DNA of 64,000 bases from Desulfuromonadales bacterium (GTDB lineage: Bacteria; Desulfobacterota; Desulfuromonadia; Desulfuromonadales; JAGXHI01). The position numbers were made by a program, and so were the translations under genes. The notes under the pieces are model-generated. The model had not been told where the DNA came from and made no database searches. It worked only from the letters and a program-made list of their open reading frames with translations. The DNA lies in the NCBI GenBank assembly GCA_024636295.1, contig JAGXHI010000045.1, positions 1 to 64,000 of the forward strand, in the 5' to 3' direction. Positions 8,932 to 17,969 of the stretch are shown here, piece after piece; the stretch's first letter is position 1; every line of letters begins with the position of its first letter.

Positions 8932-9288
8932 ATGGATGAAATGTCCGAACATCTGCAGAGTCTGGTGAAGCCTATCTTTCCCCCGCAGGCGATGGTTCAG
9001 ACCATGAGCCGTTCCGGTGGATACCTCATCTCCGCATCCTGGCGGCTCGGAAGCGGCCGAATGGATAACTGGTCAAAGGAAATTCAGGTGTTGATACCGT
9101 CCGAGGTGGCCGAGCGGTATGCAAAGCTCAACGAGAAGGGAAAGAGCAAGGCGGACGCCAATCTCGTGTCCTTCATAAAGCTGAAGCTGAGTGACTTCAG
9201 GCCGGAGCACGATCGACCCCGTTTTCTGCTCCCACCCGTTGAAACCTGGGAAATCAAATTCGAGGATATTTTCCCTCCCCGAAAGTAG
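8932..9288 (+). CDS. Conserved hypothetical protein, soluble, 118 residues
   Basis: Not recognised. The ORF has a strong ribosome binding site (AAAGGAGG) before ATG 8932 and codon usage like its neighbours. The protein is soluble and mildly basic, with no signal peptide or membrane helix. It is Pro-rich at the ends (KPIFPPQAM, LLPPVETW, DIFPPRK). It ends 24 bases before the convergent antiporter gene with no clear terminator between them. A second start, Met4, is possible. Real gene likely; function unknown. Confidence 0.7.
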   Translation: MDEMSEHLQSLVKPIFPPQAMVQTMSRSGGYLISASWRLGSGRMDNWSKEIQVLIPSEVAERYAKLNEKGKSKADANLVSFIKLKLSDFRPEHDRPRFLLPPVETWEIKFEDIFPPRK

Positions 9289-9312
9289 ATTCCGAGGGGG
9301 GAGGATCGCCGG

Positions 9313-11268
9313 TCAGGGCCCGCGGAGAAAATCACGTGCCCTTCGGACATCGGCTTCTCCTCCAAGGAGCATCAGGGTGTCCCCCCGCTCCAGGACCAGA
9401 TCGGCCGGGGGACTGAAAATTGTGCGCTCCCGGCGAATGATTCCCACCACCATAGTACCCGTACGGGTGCGGAAGGCCAGGTCTGAAAGACTCTTGCCAA
9501 GACAGGGCGATCCCTCCGGAACAGCCAGAAAGTCAAGGCTTCCCCCCTCCAGGACCGAAAAGCCCCCGGCAGGGGTTTCTTTTTTCTTCAGCAGTCGATC
9601 GTAGTGCTCGGAGCGCAAGGCTGTGAGCAGCTGGATGATTCGGCCTTCTGCGATCTCGAAGCGACGAAGAAGCGAGGCCGAGAGATGGAGGCTGGCCTCC
9701 AATTCATCGGGAACGATTTCATCGGCGCCCAGGTTGCTGAGGTGGTCCAGTTCAAGCATGAAGCGGGTGCGTGCAAGAATATAAATATCCGGATTCATGT
9801 CTCTGGCTGTCTGAATGGCGCGGGCCAGAGCCGAGGGATCGTTGATGGCCAGCACCATCGCTCTCGCCTTGTCGATTCCCAGCTCCTTGAGGACCGTTGA
9901 TGAGGTGGCATCTCCGTACACGATAAATTCACCCGACCGGCGGGCATTTCGCACGGTCTCCCCATTCAGTTCTACATGAAGATAGGGAATATTCATTTCC
10001 CGCAACACCCTTCCCACTGTTTGCCCGGACAAGCCATATCCCGCGATGATTGCATGTCCCGTCAGATTTGCGGTTTTTTCCTCGACCTCCGGGGCGCCCT
10101 CTCCCAACCCTCCCCAGGAAGGAAATGCGGCCGCAACGGCGGGGGCATAGCGAACGAGAAGGGGAGTGACCACCATGCTGAGGGCGATGATGGCCAGAGT
10201 GATCTGGTAGGCTTCCTCGGGAATGAGGTCCAGCCCTTGAGCCTGACGCAGGAGCACGAAAGAAAATTCTCCCACCTGAAAAAGAAACAGACCGGTCAGA
10301 ACGGCGATACGCAGGGGATACCTTGAGAAAATAGCGGCGATTGCTCCCGAGAAGATCTTTGCTGCGCTCAGAAGAAGGAAAAGCCCGAGAAGCAGGGGCC
10401 AGTTTTCCGAGAGCATGTGAACGTTCACCAACATCCCGATGGAAATGAAGAAAAGGGCCAGGAATGTGTCCCGAAACGGGAGAATGTCTGAAAGCGCCTG
10501 ATGGGCGTAAGGAGATTCCGCAAGAGCCAGCCCTGCAAGAAAGGCCCCGAGTGCGAGTGAAAGTCCTGCAATAGAGGTGATCCAGGCGGTCGCAAGGACC
10601 ATGGCAAGAATGGACAGGCGGAAGAGTTCCGGGGATCGGGTGCGAAGAAGTCCCCTCAAAAGTGGTTGCATCAGGTATCGTGCGAAAAGAAAGAGCAGGC
10701 CCAGAAGAAGAACGCTCCTTACAATGTTTGTGGGTGAAAATTCCCCCGTCCTTCCCCCGAGAAAAGGAAGAGCAATGAGGAAGAAAACCACGCAGAGATC
10801 CTGAAACAGAAGAATGGCCAGGGAGGTACGTCCGTGTGCGGTATCCACCTCTCCTCGCTCCAGAAGCAGCTTCAGTACGATCGCTGTGGATGAGACGCAA
10901 AGGGCCATGGCCAGAGATCCCGCCGCTCCAGCGGGAAGTCCCATCCAGAGGGTCGCGGCAAAGACGAGTATCCCTGTGATCAGGACTTGCGTGCCACCTC
11001 CGACCAGCATCAGTTTCCTGAGCCGCAGCAGGCGAGTGAAGGAGAATTCCAGGCCGATAGTGAACAGAAGGAGGATGACTCCGATTTCTGCCATGGCCTC
11101 CACCTCGTGGACCGCTTTGATCAGGTGAAGGCCATAGGGACCGGCTATGATCCCGGTGATCAGGTATCCGACGATGGGAGAGAGGCGCAGGCGGGTGAAC
11201 AGGTAGCCTCCTCCCAGTGCGAGGGTGAGCAGGACAAGAATATCCCGGAGAAAGCTGAGATCGGGCAT
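9313..11268 (-). CDS. CPA2-family cation:proton antiporter with RCK/TrkA domains (KefB/KefC-like)
   Basis: Inner-membrane monovalent cation:proton antiporter of 651 residues. Residues 1-385 contain about a dozen hydrophobic helices of the Na/H exchanger fold, with the conserved ITGIIAGPYGLHL, LLFTIGLEFS and FLAGLALAES segments. An RCK-N Rossmann domain follows (HAIIAGYGLSGQTVGRVL, near 405-525). A TrkA-C domain then lies at about 560-651 (SLDFLAVPEGSPCLGKSL). Cytosolic RCK domains gate transport by binding nucleotide or ligands. Start ATG 11268 gives the expected N-terminal helix. It lies downstream of rarA on the same strand with a 129-base gap. Ion specificity (K+ or Na+) cannot be decided from the sequence. 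Confidence 0.92.
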   Translation of the reverse strand: MPDLSFLRDILVLLTLALGGGYLFTRLRLSPIVGYLITGIIAGPYGLHLIKAVHEVEAMAEIGVILLLFTIGLEFSFTRLLRLRKLMLVGGGTQVLITGILVFAATLWMGLPAGAAGSLAMALCVSSTAIVLKLLLERGEVDTAHGRTSLAILLFQDLCVVFFLIALPFLGGRTGEFSPTNIVRSVLLLGLLFLFARYLMQPLLRGLLRTRSPELFRLSILAMVLATAWITSIAGLSLALGAFLAGLALAESPYAHQALSDILPFRDTFLALFFISIGMLVNVHMLSENWPLLLGLFLLLSAAKIFSGAIAAIFSRYPLRIAVLTGLFLFQVGEFSFVLLRQAQGLDLIPEEAYQITLAIIALSMVVTPLLVRYAPAVAAAFPSWGGLGEGAPEVEEKTANLTGHAIIAGYGLSGQTVGRVLREMNIPYLHVELNGETVRNARRSGEFIVYGDATSSTVLKELGIDKARAMVLAINDPSALARAIQTARDMNPDIYILARTRFMLELDHLSNLGADEIVPDELEASLHLSASLLRRFEIAEGRIIQLLTALRSEHYDRLLKKKETPAGGFSVLEGGSLDFLAVPEGSPCLGKSLSDLAFRTRTGTMVVGIIRRERTIFSPPADLVLERGDTLMLLGGEADVRRARDFLRGP

Positions 11269-11397
11269 GGAGTTTTCCGGTCGGGTTGCGGGATTTGAAG
11301 AATTTTAAGGCAAGGCTCGATCACGACGCCAGGCCGGAGGATGTCAACGCCATTAAATCATAGCAGAGGTCGAGGGCTGGACAATCATTTCCATAAT

Positions 11398-12750
11398 TCA
11401 GGTATCCCCTCCGGAGGGTGGAGTCTCCTCTTTAGGGACTTCCTCATTTTCAGTTTTGCGGCGGCGCCAGTAATTCAGGCGCTCTGAAATCAGTTTTTCG
11501 TATCCACGGTTCGTAGGCAGGTAAAAACGACGTCCGCGAAGTTTCTCGGGCAGATATTCCTGGGGCGCGAATCCCCCTTCATAATCATGGGCGTAGCGAT
11601 AGTCTTTCCCGTAATCGAGATCCTTCATCAGATGTGTGGGGGCGTTCCGGATATGAAGCGGCACCGGCAAAGCTCCATTTCGGCGGACTTCGGAAAGGGC
11701 TTTTTCGATTCCCCTGTAGGAGGCGTTGCTCTTGGGCGCGGTGGCCAGGTAAGTTGCAGCCTGTGCGAGATTGATCCGCGCCTCGGGCATGCCAACGAAA
11801 TGAACCGCCTGCTGGACGGCCACCGCCACCTGGAGAGCACGCGGATCGGCATTTCCCACGTCTTCCGATGCGAAAACAATCATCCGGCGGACGATGAACA
11901 GGGGGTCTTCCCCGGCCTCGATCATTCGTGCCATCCAATACAGGGCCCCGTCCGGATCGGAGCCGCGCAGGCTCTTGATGAAGGCCGAAATGACATTATA
12001 ATGCTCCTCGGCGCCCTTATCGTAAAGCAAAGCCTTTTTCTGCAGGGCTTCCCGGGCTGTTTCAAGAGTGATCGTTCCCTCGGAGGCCGTGGCTGCGGCG
12101 ACTTCCAGGGCATTGAGGGCGATGCGGGCATCTCCGTCGGCGTATTCGGCAAGGAAATCAAGAGCCTGCTCCTCGGCTCGCAGCCGGCGGTTTCCCAATC
12201 CCCGTGGATCCGCCATCGATCGCCGGAGAAGAATGCCGATTTCCTCCGGCTCCAGGCGGTGGAGAACGAGAACCCGGGAGCGGGAGAGCAGGGCCGAATT
12301 CACCTCGAAAGAAGGGTTTTCAGTGGTTGCTCCGATCAGAATGACGTCTCCAGACTCGACGTAGGGAAGAAAAGCATCCTGCTGCGCCTTATTGAAGCGG
12401 TGGATTTCGTCTACAAAGAGAAGAGTCCTGCGCCCGTGGAAGGCCCTGTCCTCCCGGGCCCTGGAGACGATCTCCCGGATTTCTTTAATGCCTTGCAGAA
12501 CGGCGGAGAAGAAGACGAACTGGCTGCGCGTGGAGTTGGCGATGACCCGGGCCAGGGATGTTTTTCCCGTACCCGGCGGGCCCCAGAAAATCAGTGAAGT
12601 CAACTGGTCCGATTCGATCAGGCGCCTCAGTGCTTTGTCTTTATCCAGGAGATGATGCTGCCCCACCACCTCGTCCAGGGTGCGTGGTCGCATCCGTTCC
12701 GCCAGGGGGGTTGTTTCCTCCCGGCCGGTATTCTGTTCGAAAAGTTCCAT
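11398..12750 (-). CDS. rarA: Replication-associated recombination protein A (AAA+ ATPase)
   Basis: RarA/MgsA clamp-loader-like AAA+ ATPase acting at stalled replication forks. About 450 residues. Motifs are LAERMRPRTLDEVVGQ at the N terminus, Walker A GPPGTGKTSLA, Walker B LLFVDEIHRFNKAQQD, sensor 1 LIGATTENPSFE, and the C-terminal tetramerisation region (PEARINLAQAATYLATAPKSN). The track ORF begins at 12909, but family homology begins at Met54, so ATG 12750 (MELFEQN) is used. It is divergent from nadK with about 157 bases of shared upstream DNA. Confidence 0.94.
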   Translation of the reverse strand: MELFEQNTGREETTPLAERMRPRTLDEVVGQHHLLDKDKALRRLIESDQLTSLIFWGPPGTGKTSLARVIANSTRSQFVFFSAVLQGIKEIREIVSRAREDRAFHGRRTLLFVDEIHRFNKAQQDAFLPYVESGDVILIGATTENPSFEVNSALLSRSRVLVLHRLEPEEIGILLRRSMADPRGLGNRRLRAEEQALDFLAEYADGDARIALNALEVAAATASEGTITLETAREALQKKALLYDKGAEEHYNVISAFIKSLRGSDPDGALYWMARMIEAGEDPLFIVRRMIVFASEDVGNADPRALQVAVAVQQAVHFVGMPEARINLAQAATYLATAPKSNASYRGIEKALSEVRRNGALPVPLHIRNAPTHLMKDLDYGKDYRYAHDYEGGFAPQEYLPEKLRGRRFYLPTNRGYEKLISERLNYWRRRKTENEEVPKEETPPSGGDT

Positions 12751-12907
12751 CACCAGATTTCTGTCAAGGCTGTAAAGGGAGACAGGTTCGACTTTAGCAC
12801 AGGGGAAAGCCGCCCACAAGCGCGGGATGGCAGCGATACCAGCGAATGCGGATGGACTTCGATTGCTCCTTGTGCTACATTTCAGCTCACGGCACAGGGA
12901 GAATTTC

Positions 12908-13762
12908 ATGAAAAAAGTAGGAATTTACGCCAAGCGGAACCACCCTGATGCAGTAAGGGTCGCTCGTGACATTATCGAATGGCTCCGGACAAGAAACATA
13001 GAGGTTTTTCCTGAAAATAACCTCGCCGTTGAATTGGGAGATATAGAGGGATACCCCGGCGGCTCTATTCCCGCCATGGTTCATCTGATCATCGTCCTCG
13101 GCGGCGACGGGACTCTGATTTCCGTAGCGAGGGAAGTCGGGGATATGCACACTCCGATTCTCGGCGTCAACCTGGGAAGTCTTGGGTTTCTGACGGAAAT
13201 CACCCTCCAGGAACTCTATCCGACTCTGGAGGAAGTGATCAGGGGAAACTTCAATGTCACCTCACGGTTGATGCTTCAGGGCATAGTTCGGCGTGATGGA
13301 AAGGAGGTCGGCCGTTATCGGGTTCTCAACGATATCGTGATCAACAAGGGCGCACTTGCCCGAATGATCGATATGGAGGCCTGGGTCGACGAAATCTATC
13401 TCACCACCTTCAAGGCCGATGGCCTGATCATCTCCACACCCACCGGCTCCACGGCCTATAATCTGGCGGCGGGAGGGCCGATCATTTTCCCCGGGCAGCA
13501 TTGTCTGGTCATTTCCCCTATCTGTCCGCACATGCTGACCAATCGGCCCATTATCGTGTCGGATGAATCCCTGATAAAAATCGAAGTCAAGTTCCAGGAT
13601 GAGGACGTGGTCATCACCGCCGACGGACAGGTCGGCATGCCTCTGCAGGGTGGGGATATCGTTGAAATTCGCAAATCCCAGGCCTACACCCTGCTGGTCA
13701 AAAGCCCCTCGAAGGATTATTTTCAGGTGCTTCGCACCAAACTCCATTGGGGTGAAAGGTAG
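12908..13762 (+). CDS. nadK: NAD kinase
   Basis: ATP-NAD kinase phosphorylating NAD to NADP, 284 residues. The signature VLGGDGTLISVAREV, the NLGSLGFLTE motif and the NAD-binding STPTGSTAYNLAAGGPI are all present. Start ATG 12908 is chosen over the upstream track start because AGGGAGA precedes it by 6 bases and MKKVGIYAKRN is the usual N terminus. It is followed 61 bases later by recN, an arrangement common in bacteria. Confidence 0.96.
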   Translation: MKKVGIYAKRNHPDAVRVARDIIEWLRTRNIEVFPENNLAVELGDIEGYPGGSIPAMVHLIIVLGGDGTLISVAREVGDMHTPILGVNLGSLGFLTEITLQELYPTLEEVIRGNFNVTSRLMLQGIVRRDGKEVGRYRVLNDIVINKGALARMIDMEAWVDEIYLTTFKADGLIISTPTGSTAYNLAAGGPIIFPGQHCLVISPICPHMLTNRPIIVSDESLIKIEVKFQDEDVVITADGQVGMPLQGGDIVEIRKSQAYTLLVKSPSKDYFQVLRTKLHWGER

Positions 13763-13823
13763 GAACGGCACGAGGGCCAAGGTTCAGCTTAAAACCCAGC
13801 ACTAAAACTTGAAACTGTCTTTT

Positions 13824-15548
13824 ATGCTTACCGATCTCATCATACGCAATTTCGCGATTATCGACAGGGTCCACGTCCGATTCGGCGCAGGCTTCAACGT
13901 CCTTACGGGGGAGACGGGCGCCGGAAAATCGATTATTATCGATGCGGTGGGCCTGCTGCTGGGAGACCGTGCCCGGCCCGATCTGATCCGGGCGGGTGAA
14001 GACGAGGCGGTGGTCGAGGGGATGTTCGATATTTCCCGAAGTCCAGGCTTGTGCCGCGAATTATCCGAAAGCGGATTTGATTCGGGGACGGAGCTCGTTG
14101 TCAGAAGACTCGTGGCGCGCAATGGGAAAAACCGGGTTTACGTCAATGGCTCGCTGGCAACCCTGGGACAGTTGCAGGAGATTACCGCAGGCTTGATGAT
14201 CATTTATGGTCAGCACGAACAACAGAGTCTGCAAAAGATCGAAACGCATCTCGACCTGCTCGACAGGATCGCAGGCGCCGAAGGGGAATTTCATTCCTAC
14301 TGTCAGGCCTTCGCCCGGATCGCTGAGTTGAAGGATAGGCTTTTCAGCCTGGATGAGGCCGAACGTGATCGCCAGCGCCGCCTGGACATGCTTCTTTTCC
14401 AGAGCCGGGAGATCTCTGAAGCGGCTGTTACCCCCAAAGAAGAGGAAGAGCTGATTTCCGAGCGGCTGCTGCTGCAGAATGCCGAACGACTTGCTGCGGC
14501 GACCCGGGGCGGGTATGACCTTCTCTATGGTGAGGAAGGAGCTGTGGTCGAGCGCCTGGATGAGGCCGCAGCAGCTCTGGAGGCGCTTTCCGGAATCGAT
14601 GCCGATCTCGATGAAATGGCGAAGACGGTACGGTCCTCCCAGTATGCCCTGGAGGATATCGCGGCCAACCTTCGGAATTATGCCGGAAAAATCGATTTCG
14701 AGCCCGGCCGTCAGAATGCGGTGGAGGAAAGGCTGGCGCGGATATCGTCCCTGAAGAAAAAATACGCGCCGACAGTCGAGGAAATTCTTGTCTTCAAGGA
14801 GAGGATCGACAGAGAGATCGAGGAGCTTTCAGATCTTGAGGCGAGCCGGGAGACGCTGCAGGGGAAGCTTGCCGCGGCAGAAAAGGAGCTGAGGGAGTTG
14901 GGAGAGGCTCTTTCCATGAGTCGACGGGACTCCGCGCATCTTCTTTCAAAAGCTGTGGAGAAGGAGCTTCGGGACCTTGTGATGGAAAAAGCGCGTTTTG
15001 AAGTCCGCATCTCTCCCCTTTCCCAACCTGGTCCGAGGGGTCTTGAAACGATCGAATTCTATCTGTCTCCCAATCCTGGAGAGGGTTTCAAGCAGCTCGC
15101 CCGGGTTGCCTCCGGCGGAGAGCTGTCCCGGATCATGCTGGCACTCAAAAGGGCGGTGCCGCAGGGGGATGGAACGGCAACCCTCATCTTCGACGAAGTG
15201 GACGCCGGAATCGGGGGTGTGGCGGCATCCGCGGTTGGCGAGAAGCTCCATGGTCTCGCAGGAGGATTTCAGGTGCTGTGCGTGACCCACCTTCCCCAGG
15301 TGGCGGCCTTCGCCGATTCTCATTATCGCGTAGAAAAGCGTGAAGCGGATGGTCGGACCCTGACCGATCTGATTCCGCTGAATGGCGAGGAACGGATCGG
15401 TGAAATGGCACGAATGCTTGGCGGCGCACAAGTGACCGAGCGCACTTGGGAGCACGCCCGTGAAATGATCTCAAGGACCACATCCCGGAGTCGGTCCGAG
15501 TCCCACGGGAGCATCCTTGCAGCCGGGGCCGGGAAAGGGTCGACATGA
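13824..15548 (+). CDS. recN: DNA repair protein RecN
   Basis: SMC-like ATPase for double-strand break repair, about 574 residues. N-terminal MLTDLIIRNFAIIDRV with Walker A LTGETGAGKSIII; long coiled coils around residues 150-360; C-terminal signature VASGGELSRIMLALK and Walker B ATLIFDEVDAGIGG, then CVTHLPQVAAFAD. ATG 13824 is preferred over the track TTG 13809 because homology begins at MLTD; no strong ribosome binding site is visible. The stop overlaps the next start (ATGA). The length is close to the family norm. Confidence 0.95.
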   Translation: MLTDLIIRNFAIIDRVHVRFGAGFNVLTGETGAGKSIIIDAVGLLLGDRARPDLIRAGEDEAVVEGMFDISRSPGLCRELSESGFDSGTELVVRRLVARNGKNRVYVNGSLATLGQLQEITAGLMIIYGQHEQQSLQKIETHLDLLDRIAGAEGEFHSYCQAFARIAELKDRLFSLDEAERDRQRRLDMLLFQSREISEAAVTPKEEEELISERLLLQNAERLAAATRGGYDLLYGEEGAVVERLDEAAAALEALSGIDADLDEMAKTVRSSQYALEDIAANLRNYAGKIDFEPGRQNAVEERLARISSLKKKYAPTVEEILVFKERIDREIEELSDLEASRETLQGKLAAAEKELRELGEALSMSRRDSAHLLSKAVEKELRDLVMEKARFEVRISPLSQPGPRGLETIEFYLSPNPGEGFKQLARVASGGELSRIMLALKRAVPQGDGTATLIFDEVDAGIGGVAASAVGEKLHGLAGGFQVLCVTHLPQVAAFADSHYRVEKREADGRTLTDLIPLNGEERIGEMARMLGGAQVTERTWEHAREMISRTTSRSRSESHGSILAAGAGKGST

Positions 15549-15994
15549 TACGAAAAGCGCGAATTGCAGACGCAAAAATCATCCATCGGCTCCTGATCGG
15601 GTACGCCCGGGAGGGTCTGATGCTTTCCCGATCTCTTCCCGAAATTTACGAGACGATACGGGATTTTTACATCTTCGAGGAGAATGAAGAGGTCTTGGGT
15701 ACGGTCTGCCTGCACATATGCTGGGACAATCTTGCGGAGGTCCGCTCCCTGGCCGTGGAAAAGGGGCATGAAGGGAGGGGTATCGGCCGCTCGCTGGTGA
15801 AATCCTGCCTTGAAGAAGCGCGGCAGTTAGGGCTTACAAGGGTGTTCGCCCTGACCTACCGGGCCGACTTTTTCTTCAGGCTTGGATTCAGGATGATTGA
15901 AAAATCGGAGCTGCCTCAAAAAATATGGGGAGACTGTATGAAATGCGCCAAATTTCCCGAGTGCGACGAAACAGCCGTGAGCATTGATTTGTAA
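15545..15994 (+). CDS. argA: Short-form N-acetylglutamate synthase (GNAT acetyltransferase)
   Basis: GNAT acetyltransferase of 149 residues, probably the short N-acetylglutamate synthase that starts arginine synthesis. The acetyl-CoA loop GHEGRGIGRSLV is clear, followed by YRADFFFRLGFRMIEK and the Cys-containing tail KIWGDCMKCAKFPECDE typical of this clade. It overlaps recN by 4 bases. The argJ gene at 20.7 kb can also form N-acetylglutamate, so this enzyme may serve anaplerotically. A different substrate for the acetyltransferase cannot be excluded. Confidence 0.8.
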   Translation: MIRKARIADAKIIHRLLIGYAREGLMLSRSLPEIYETIRDFYIFEENEEVLGTVCLHICWDNLAEVRSLAVEKGHEGRGIGRSLVKSCLEEARQLGLTRVFALTYRADFFFRLGFRMIEKSELPQKIWGDCMKCAKFPECDETAVSIDL

Positions 15995-16056
15995 CTGGCG
16001 CATCTTTTGCTATAGCTATAGGGAGTGGGTGAAGACCGGGCGGAACTGAAAAATCC

Positions 16057-16086
16057 TTGACAGAAATGCCCAGCTTCTCTTATTAA
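16057..16086 (+). promoter_or_regulatory. Candidate sigma-70 promoter for the M23 peptidase gene
   Basis: A perfect TTGACA at 16057-16062 is followed after 18 bases by TATTAA at 16081-16086. It lies 70 bases before the proposed start. A palindromic CTATAGCTATAG at about 16011-16022 lies just upstream. Confidence 0.6.
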
Positions 16087-16157
16087 TGAGATTGTCTGCA
16101 ATATTGAATTGTATTGAATTGTAATTGAACCTCTGGCTGATCGTCAAGGAGGGCAGT

Positions 16158-17027
16158 TTGTCTCCACGGAAGTACACCCTTCTCATCATCCCCGAAGGAT
16201 CGCACCGGGTACGCCGCTTCAGCATCAAACGGGGAATTATTCAATCCGCTCTGGGTGGGGTGGTTATCTGTGTCCTTGCGCTTTCCCTTCTGATATTTGA
16301 CTATTCCCGCATTCATTTCGACCGAAGCGAACTTCGTCGACTACAGGCGGAAAATCTTCGCCAGCGCAATGAAATCCAGACCCTTGCCGCCGACCTCCAG
16401 AATCTGCGCAAGGAAATGGTGATCCTGACCCAGAACGACGCCAAGGTTCGGGTACTGGCAAATTTAGCCAAACCCAAGTCCGACGGCACGGCTGGAATGG
16501 GTGGCCCTCCGGAGGAGGAAACAGTCGCCGAATTTTCCGAATTGCAGCGCCAGATCGACCAGCTCCGCAGAACTATCGATCTGAGGAGGGAAAGCCAGGA
16601 GGAAATCCGTGGTTTTCTCAACGACCAGCGGTCGATGATGGCCGCCAAGCCGGAAGGGGTGCCCGTCAAGGGATGGATGACTTCAAAGTTCGGGATGCGC
16701 AAATCCCCCTTCACCGGAAAGCGTAAGATGCATGAAGGGGTTGATATCGCCGCTCGGACAGGAACTCCGATTCATGCAAGTGCGGACGGAATCGTCAGTC
16801 AGGCCCGTACCGCTCCCGGATACGGAAAACTGGTGGTGATCGATCATGGTTACGGGTACAAAACCTATTACGCCCACAATTCCAAAATCCACGTCAAGGT
16901 CGGTCAGCGGGTGAAGCGGGGGGATCAGATTTCCGCAGTAGGAAATACCGGCAGTTCCACCGGTTCACACCTCCACTATGAGGTGCGACTGAACGGTGTG
17001 CCCGTCAATCCCAACAAATATTTCTGA
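16158..17027 (+). CDS. M23-family (LytM) metallopeptidase with membrane anchor and coiled coil
   Basis: Inner-membrane-anchored peptidoglycan endopeptidase or divisome activator, about 289 residues. A cytoplasmic basic N terminus is followed by one transmembrane helix (SALGGVVICVLALSLLIF), a periplasmic coiled coil (near 60-160) and an M23 domain. The zinc ligands are in MHEGVDIA and GSHLHYEV, so it looks catalytically competent. The track start TTG 16125 lacks a ribosome binding site; TTG 16158 has AAGGAGG 5 bases upstream and is preferred. It is transcribed alone and ends at a strong hairpin. Confidence 0.88.
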   Translation: MSPRKYTLLIIPEGSHRVRRFSIKRGIIQSALGGVVICVLALSLLIFDYSRIHFDRSELRRLQAENLRQRNEIQTLAADLQNLRKEMVILTQNDAKVRVLANLAKPKSDGTAGMGGPPEEETVAEFSELQRQIDQLRRTIDLRRESQEEIRGFLNDQRSMMAAKPEGVPVKGWMTSKFGMRKSPFTGKRKMHEGVDIAARTGTPIHASADGIVSQARTAPGYGKLVVIDHGYGYKTYYAHNSKIHVKVGQRVKRGDQISAVGNTGSSTGSHLHYEVRLNGVPVNPNKYF

Positions 17028-17073
17028 TTTTTCAAAATGCCTCATGCGATGTCGTTGCCACACCTGAAAAGGG

Positions 17074-17098
17074 GGCAGGTGATCTCCTGCCTCTTTTG
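17074..17098. terminator. Bidirectional terminator between the M23 peptidase and epimerase genes
   Basis: GGCAGG and CCTGCC pair around 6 bases. The hairpin is followed by TCTTTT on the plus strand and by CCCTTTT on the minus strand, so it can end both convergent genes. Confidence 0.7.
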
Positions 17099-17109
17099 CT
17101 TAAGTCGCG

Positions 17110-17571
17110 CTAGATATTTTTCAGCTCCTGGATTCGCCTGATTCTGTCTTCAATACTCAAGTCGGACCCGCCTTTCCATTCCATAATCTGAAGAACAACA
17201 CCGTTGGTTTCTTTCGGACGTAAAACAACTTCCCTTCGGTTTGAAAATTCATCCATTAATGGGATTTCAAACCCTTGAAATTCCGCGGAATTGATGAATT
17301 CATCGAGATTATCCACTTCGAGCCCGAGGTGATGAATGCCTTCTCCGCGTTTCTCTATAAACTTGCTGACGAACCCTTCCTTTTCAACAGATTGAATAAG
17401 ACTCAGTATATTTTCTCCGATCTGCACATAGGAAATTTTTACCGTACCGGCTTTCTCAACGAGAATCGTTGTTCTGATATGATGGGCATTGAGGAGTTTC
17501 ACAAAGATTTCCGTAGCCTGGTTTACATCCTTTACTGCAATTGCCAGGTGGTCGATTCTTTTAACGTGCAT
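17110..17571 (-). CDS. mce: Methylmalonyl-CoA epimerase (VOC family)
   Basis: Vicinal-oxygen-chelate enzyme of 153 residues that interconverts the 2R and 2S epimers of methylmalonyl-CoA in propionate metabolism. Metal ligands are visible as His8 (RIDHLAIAV), a His in EGIHHLGLEV, and the late Glu in VVLQIMEW; the DEFSNRREVVLRPKETNG segment is typical of the family. It stands alone between secA and the M23 gene, with no mutase nearby. By eye it is clearly more AT-rich than its neighbours, suggesting acquisition from a lower-GC donor. Confidence 0.85.
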   Translation of the reverse strand: MHVKRIDHLAIAVKDVNQATEIFVKLLNAHHIRTTILVEKAGTVKISYVQIGENILSLIQSVEKEGFVSKFIEKRGEGIHHLGLEVDNLDEFINSAEFQGFEIPLMDEFSNRREVVLRPKETNGVVLQIMEWKGGSDLSIEDRIRRIQELKNI

Positions 17572-17653
17572 GTTTCCTCCTGTTTTTTTCGGGGGAAAAT
17601 ACCTTTGGCGGGAGCCAGCATGCCAGGGACTACATTATGGCTGCCGAATGAAG

Positions 17654-17969
17654 TTGTCAACGAATAAGGATGGTGTAATTAGCATTACCCAATTTTTGGA
17701 ATATTTCCAGATTTCGCAGACAGGGCAACTCCTCTGAGCCGTCACATTGATGGCTGTCGCTCAGGCTTTCAAAAACGCCTGACACAAGGGCAACTGAAAG
17801 AGACATTTAAAACAGTTTCAGATAGGGATCCCGCTCTTTCGTGGATCCCCTTTTTGCGCAGCTCCCTGATCCACTCTTGTGGGAGCTCCTGCGGTGTGCT
17901 AGAATTCCGTGCTAGTTTTCGGCGGTTACCCTCCCTTGAAATCTCCCAAAATCTCCGATGGAGAACTGA
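17654..17969 (+). promoter_or_regulatory. secA upstream region with promoter-like site and successive hairpins
   Basis: This gene-free stretch holds a promoter-like TTGTCA (17654), 16 bases, TAATTA. Several inverted repeats follow. CAGGC/GCCTG lies at about 17762-17781. GGGATCC/GGATCCC at 17825-17849 is followed by CTTTTTG and is attenuator-like. GCTCCC/GGGAGC lies at about 17861-17886. A direct repeat GTGCTAG occurs at 17896 and 17909. The order suggests a structured leader that could control secA. No ORF resembling secM was seen. Confidence 0.45.
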
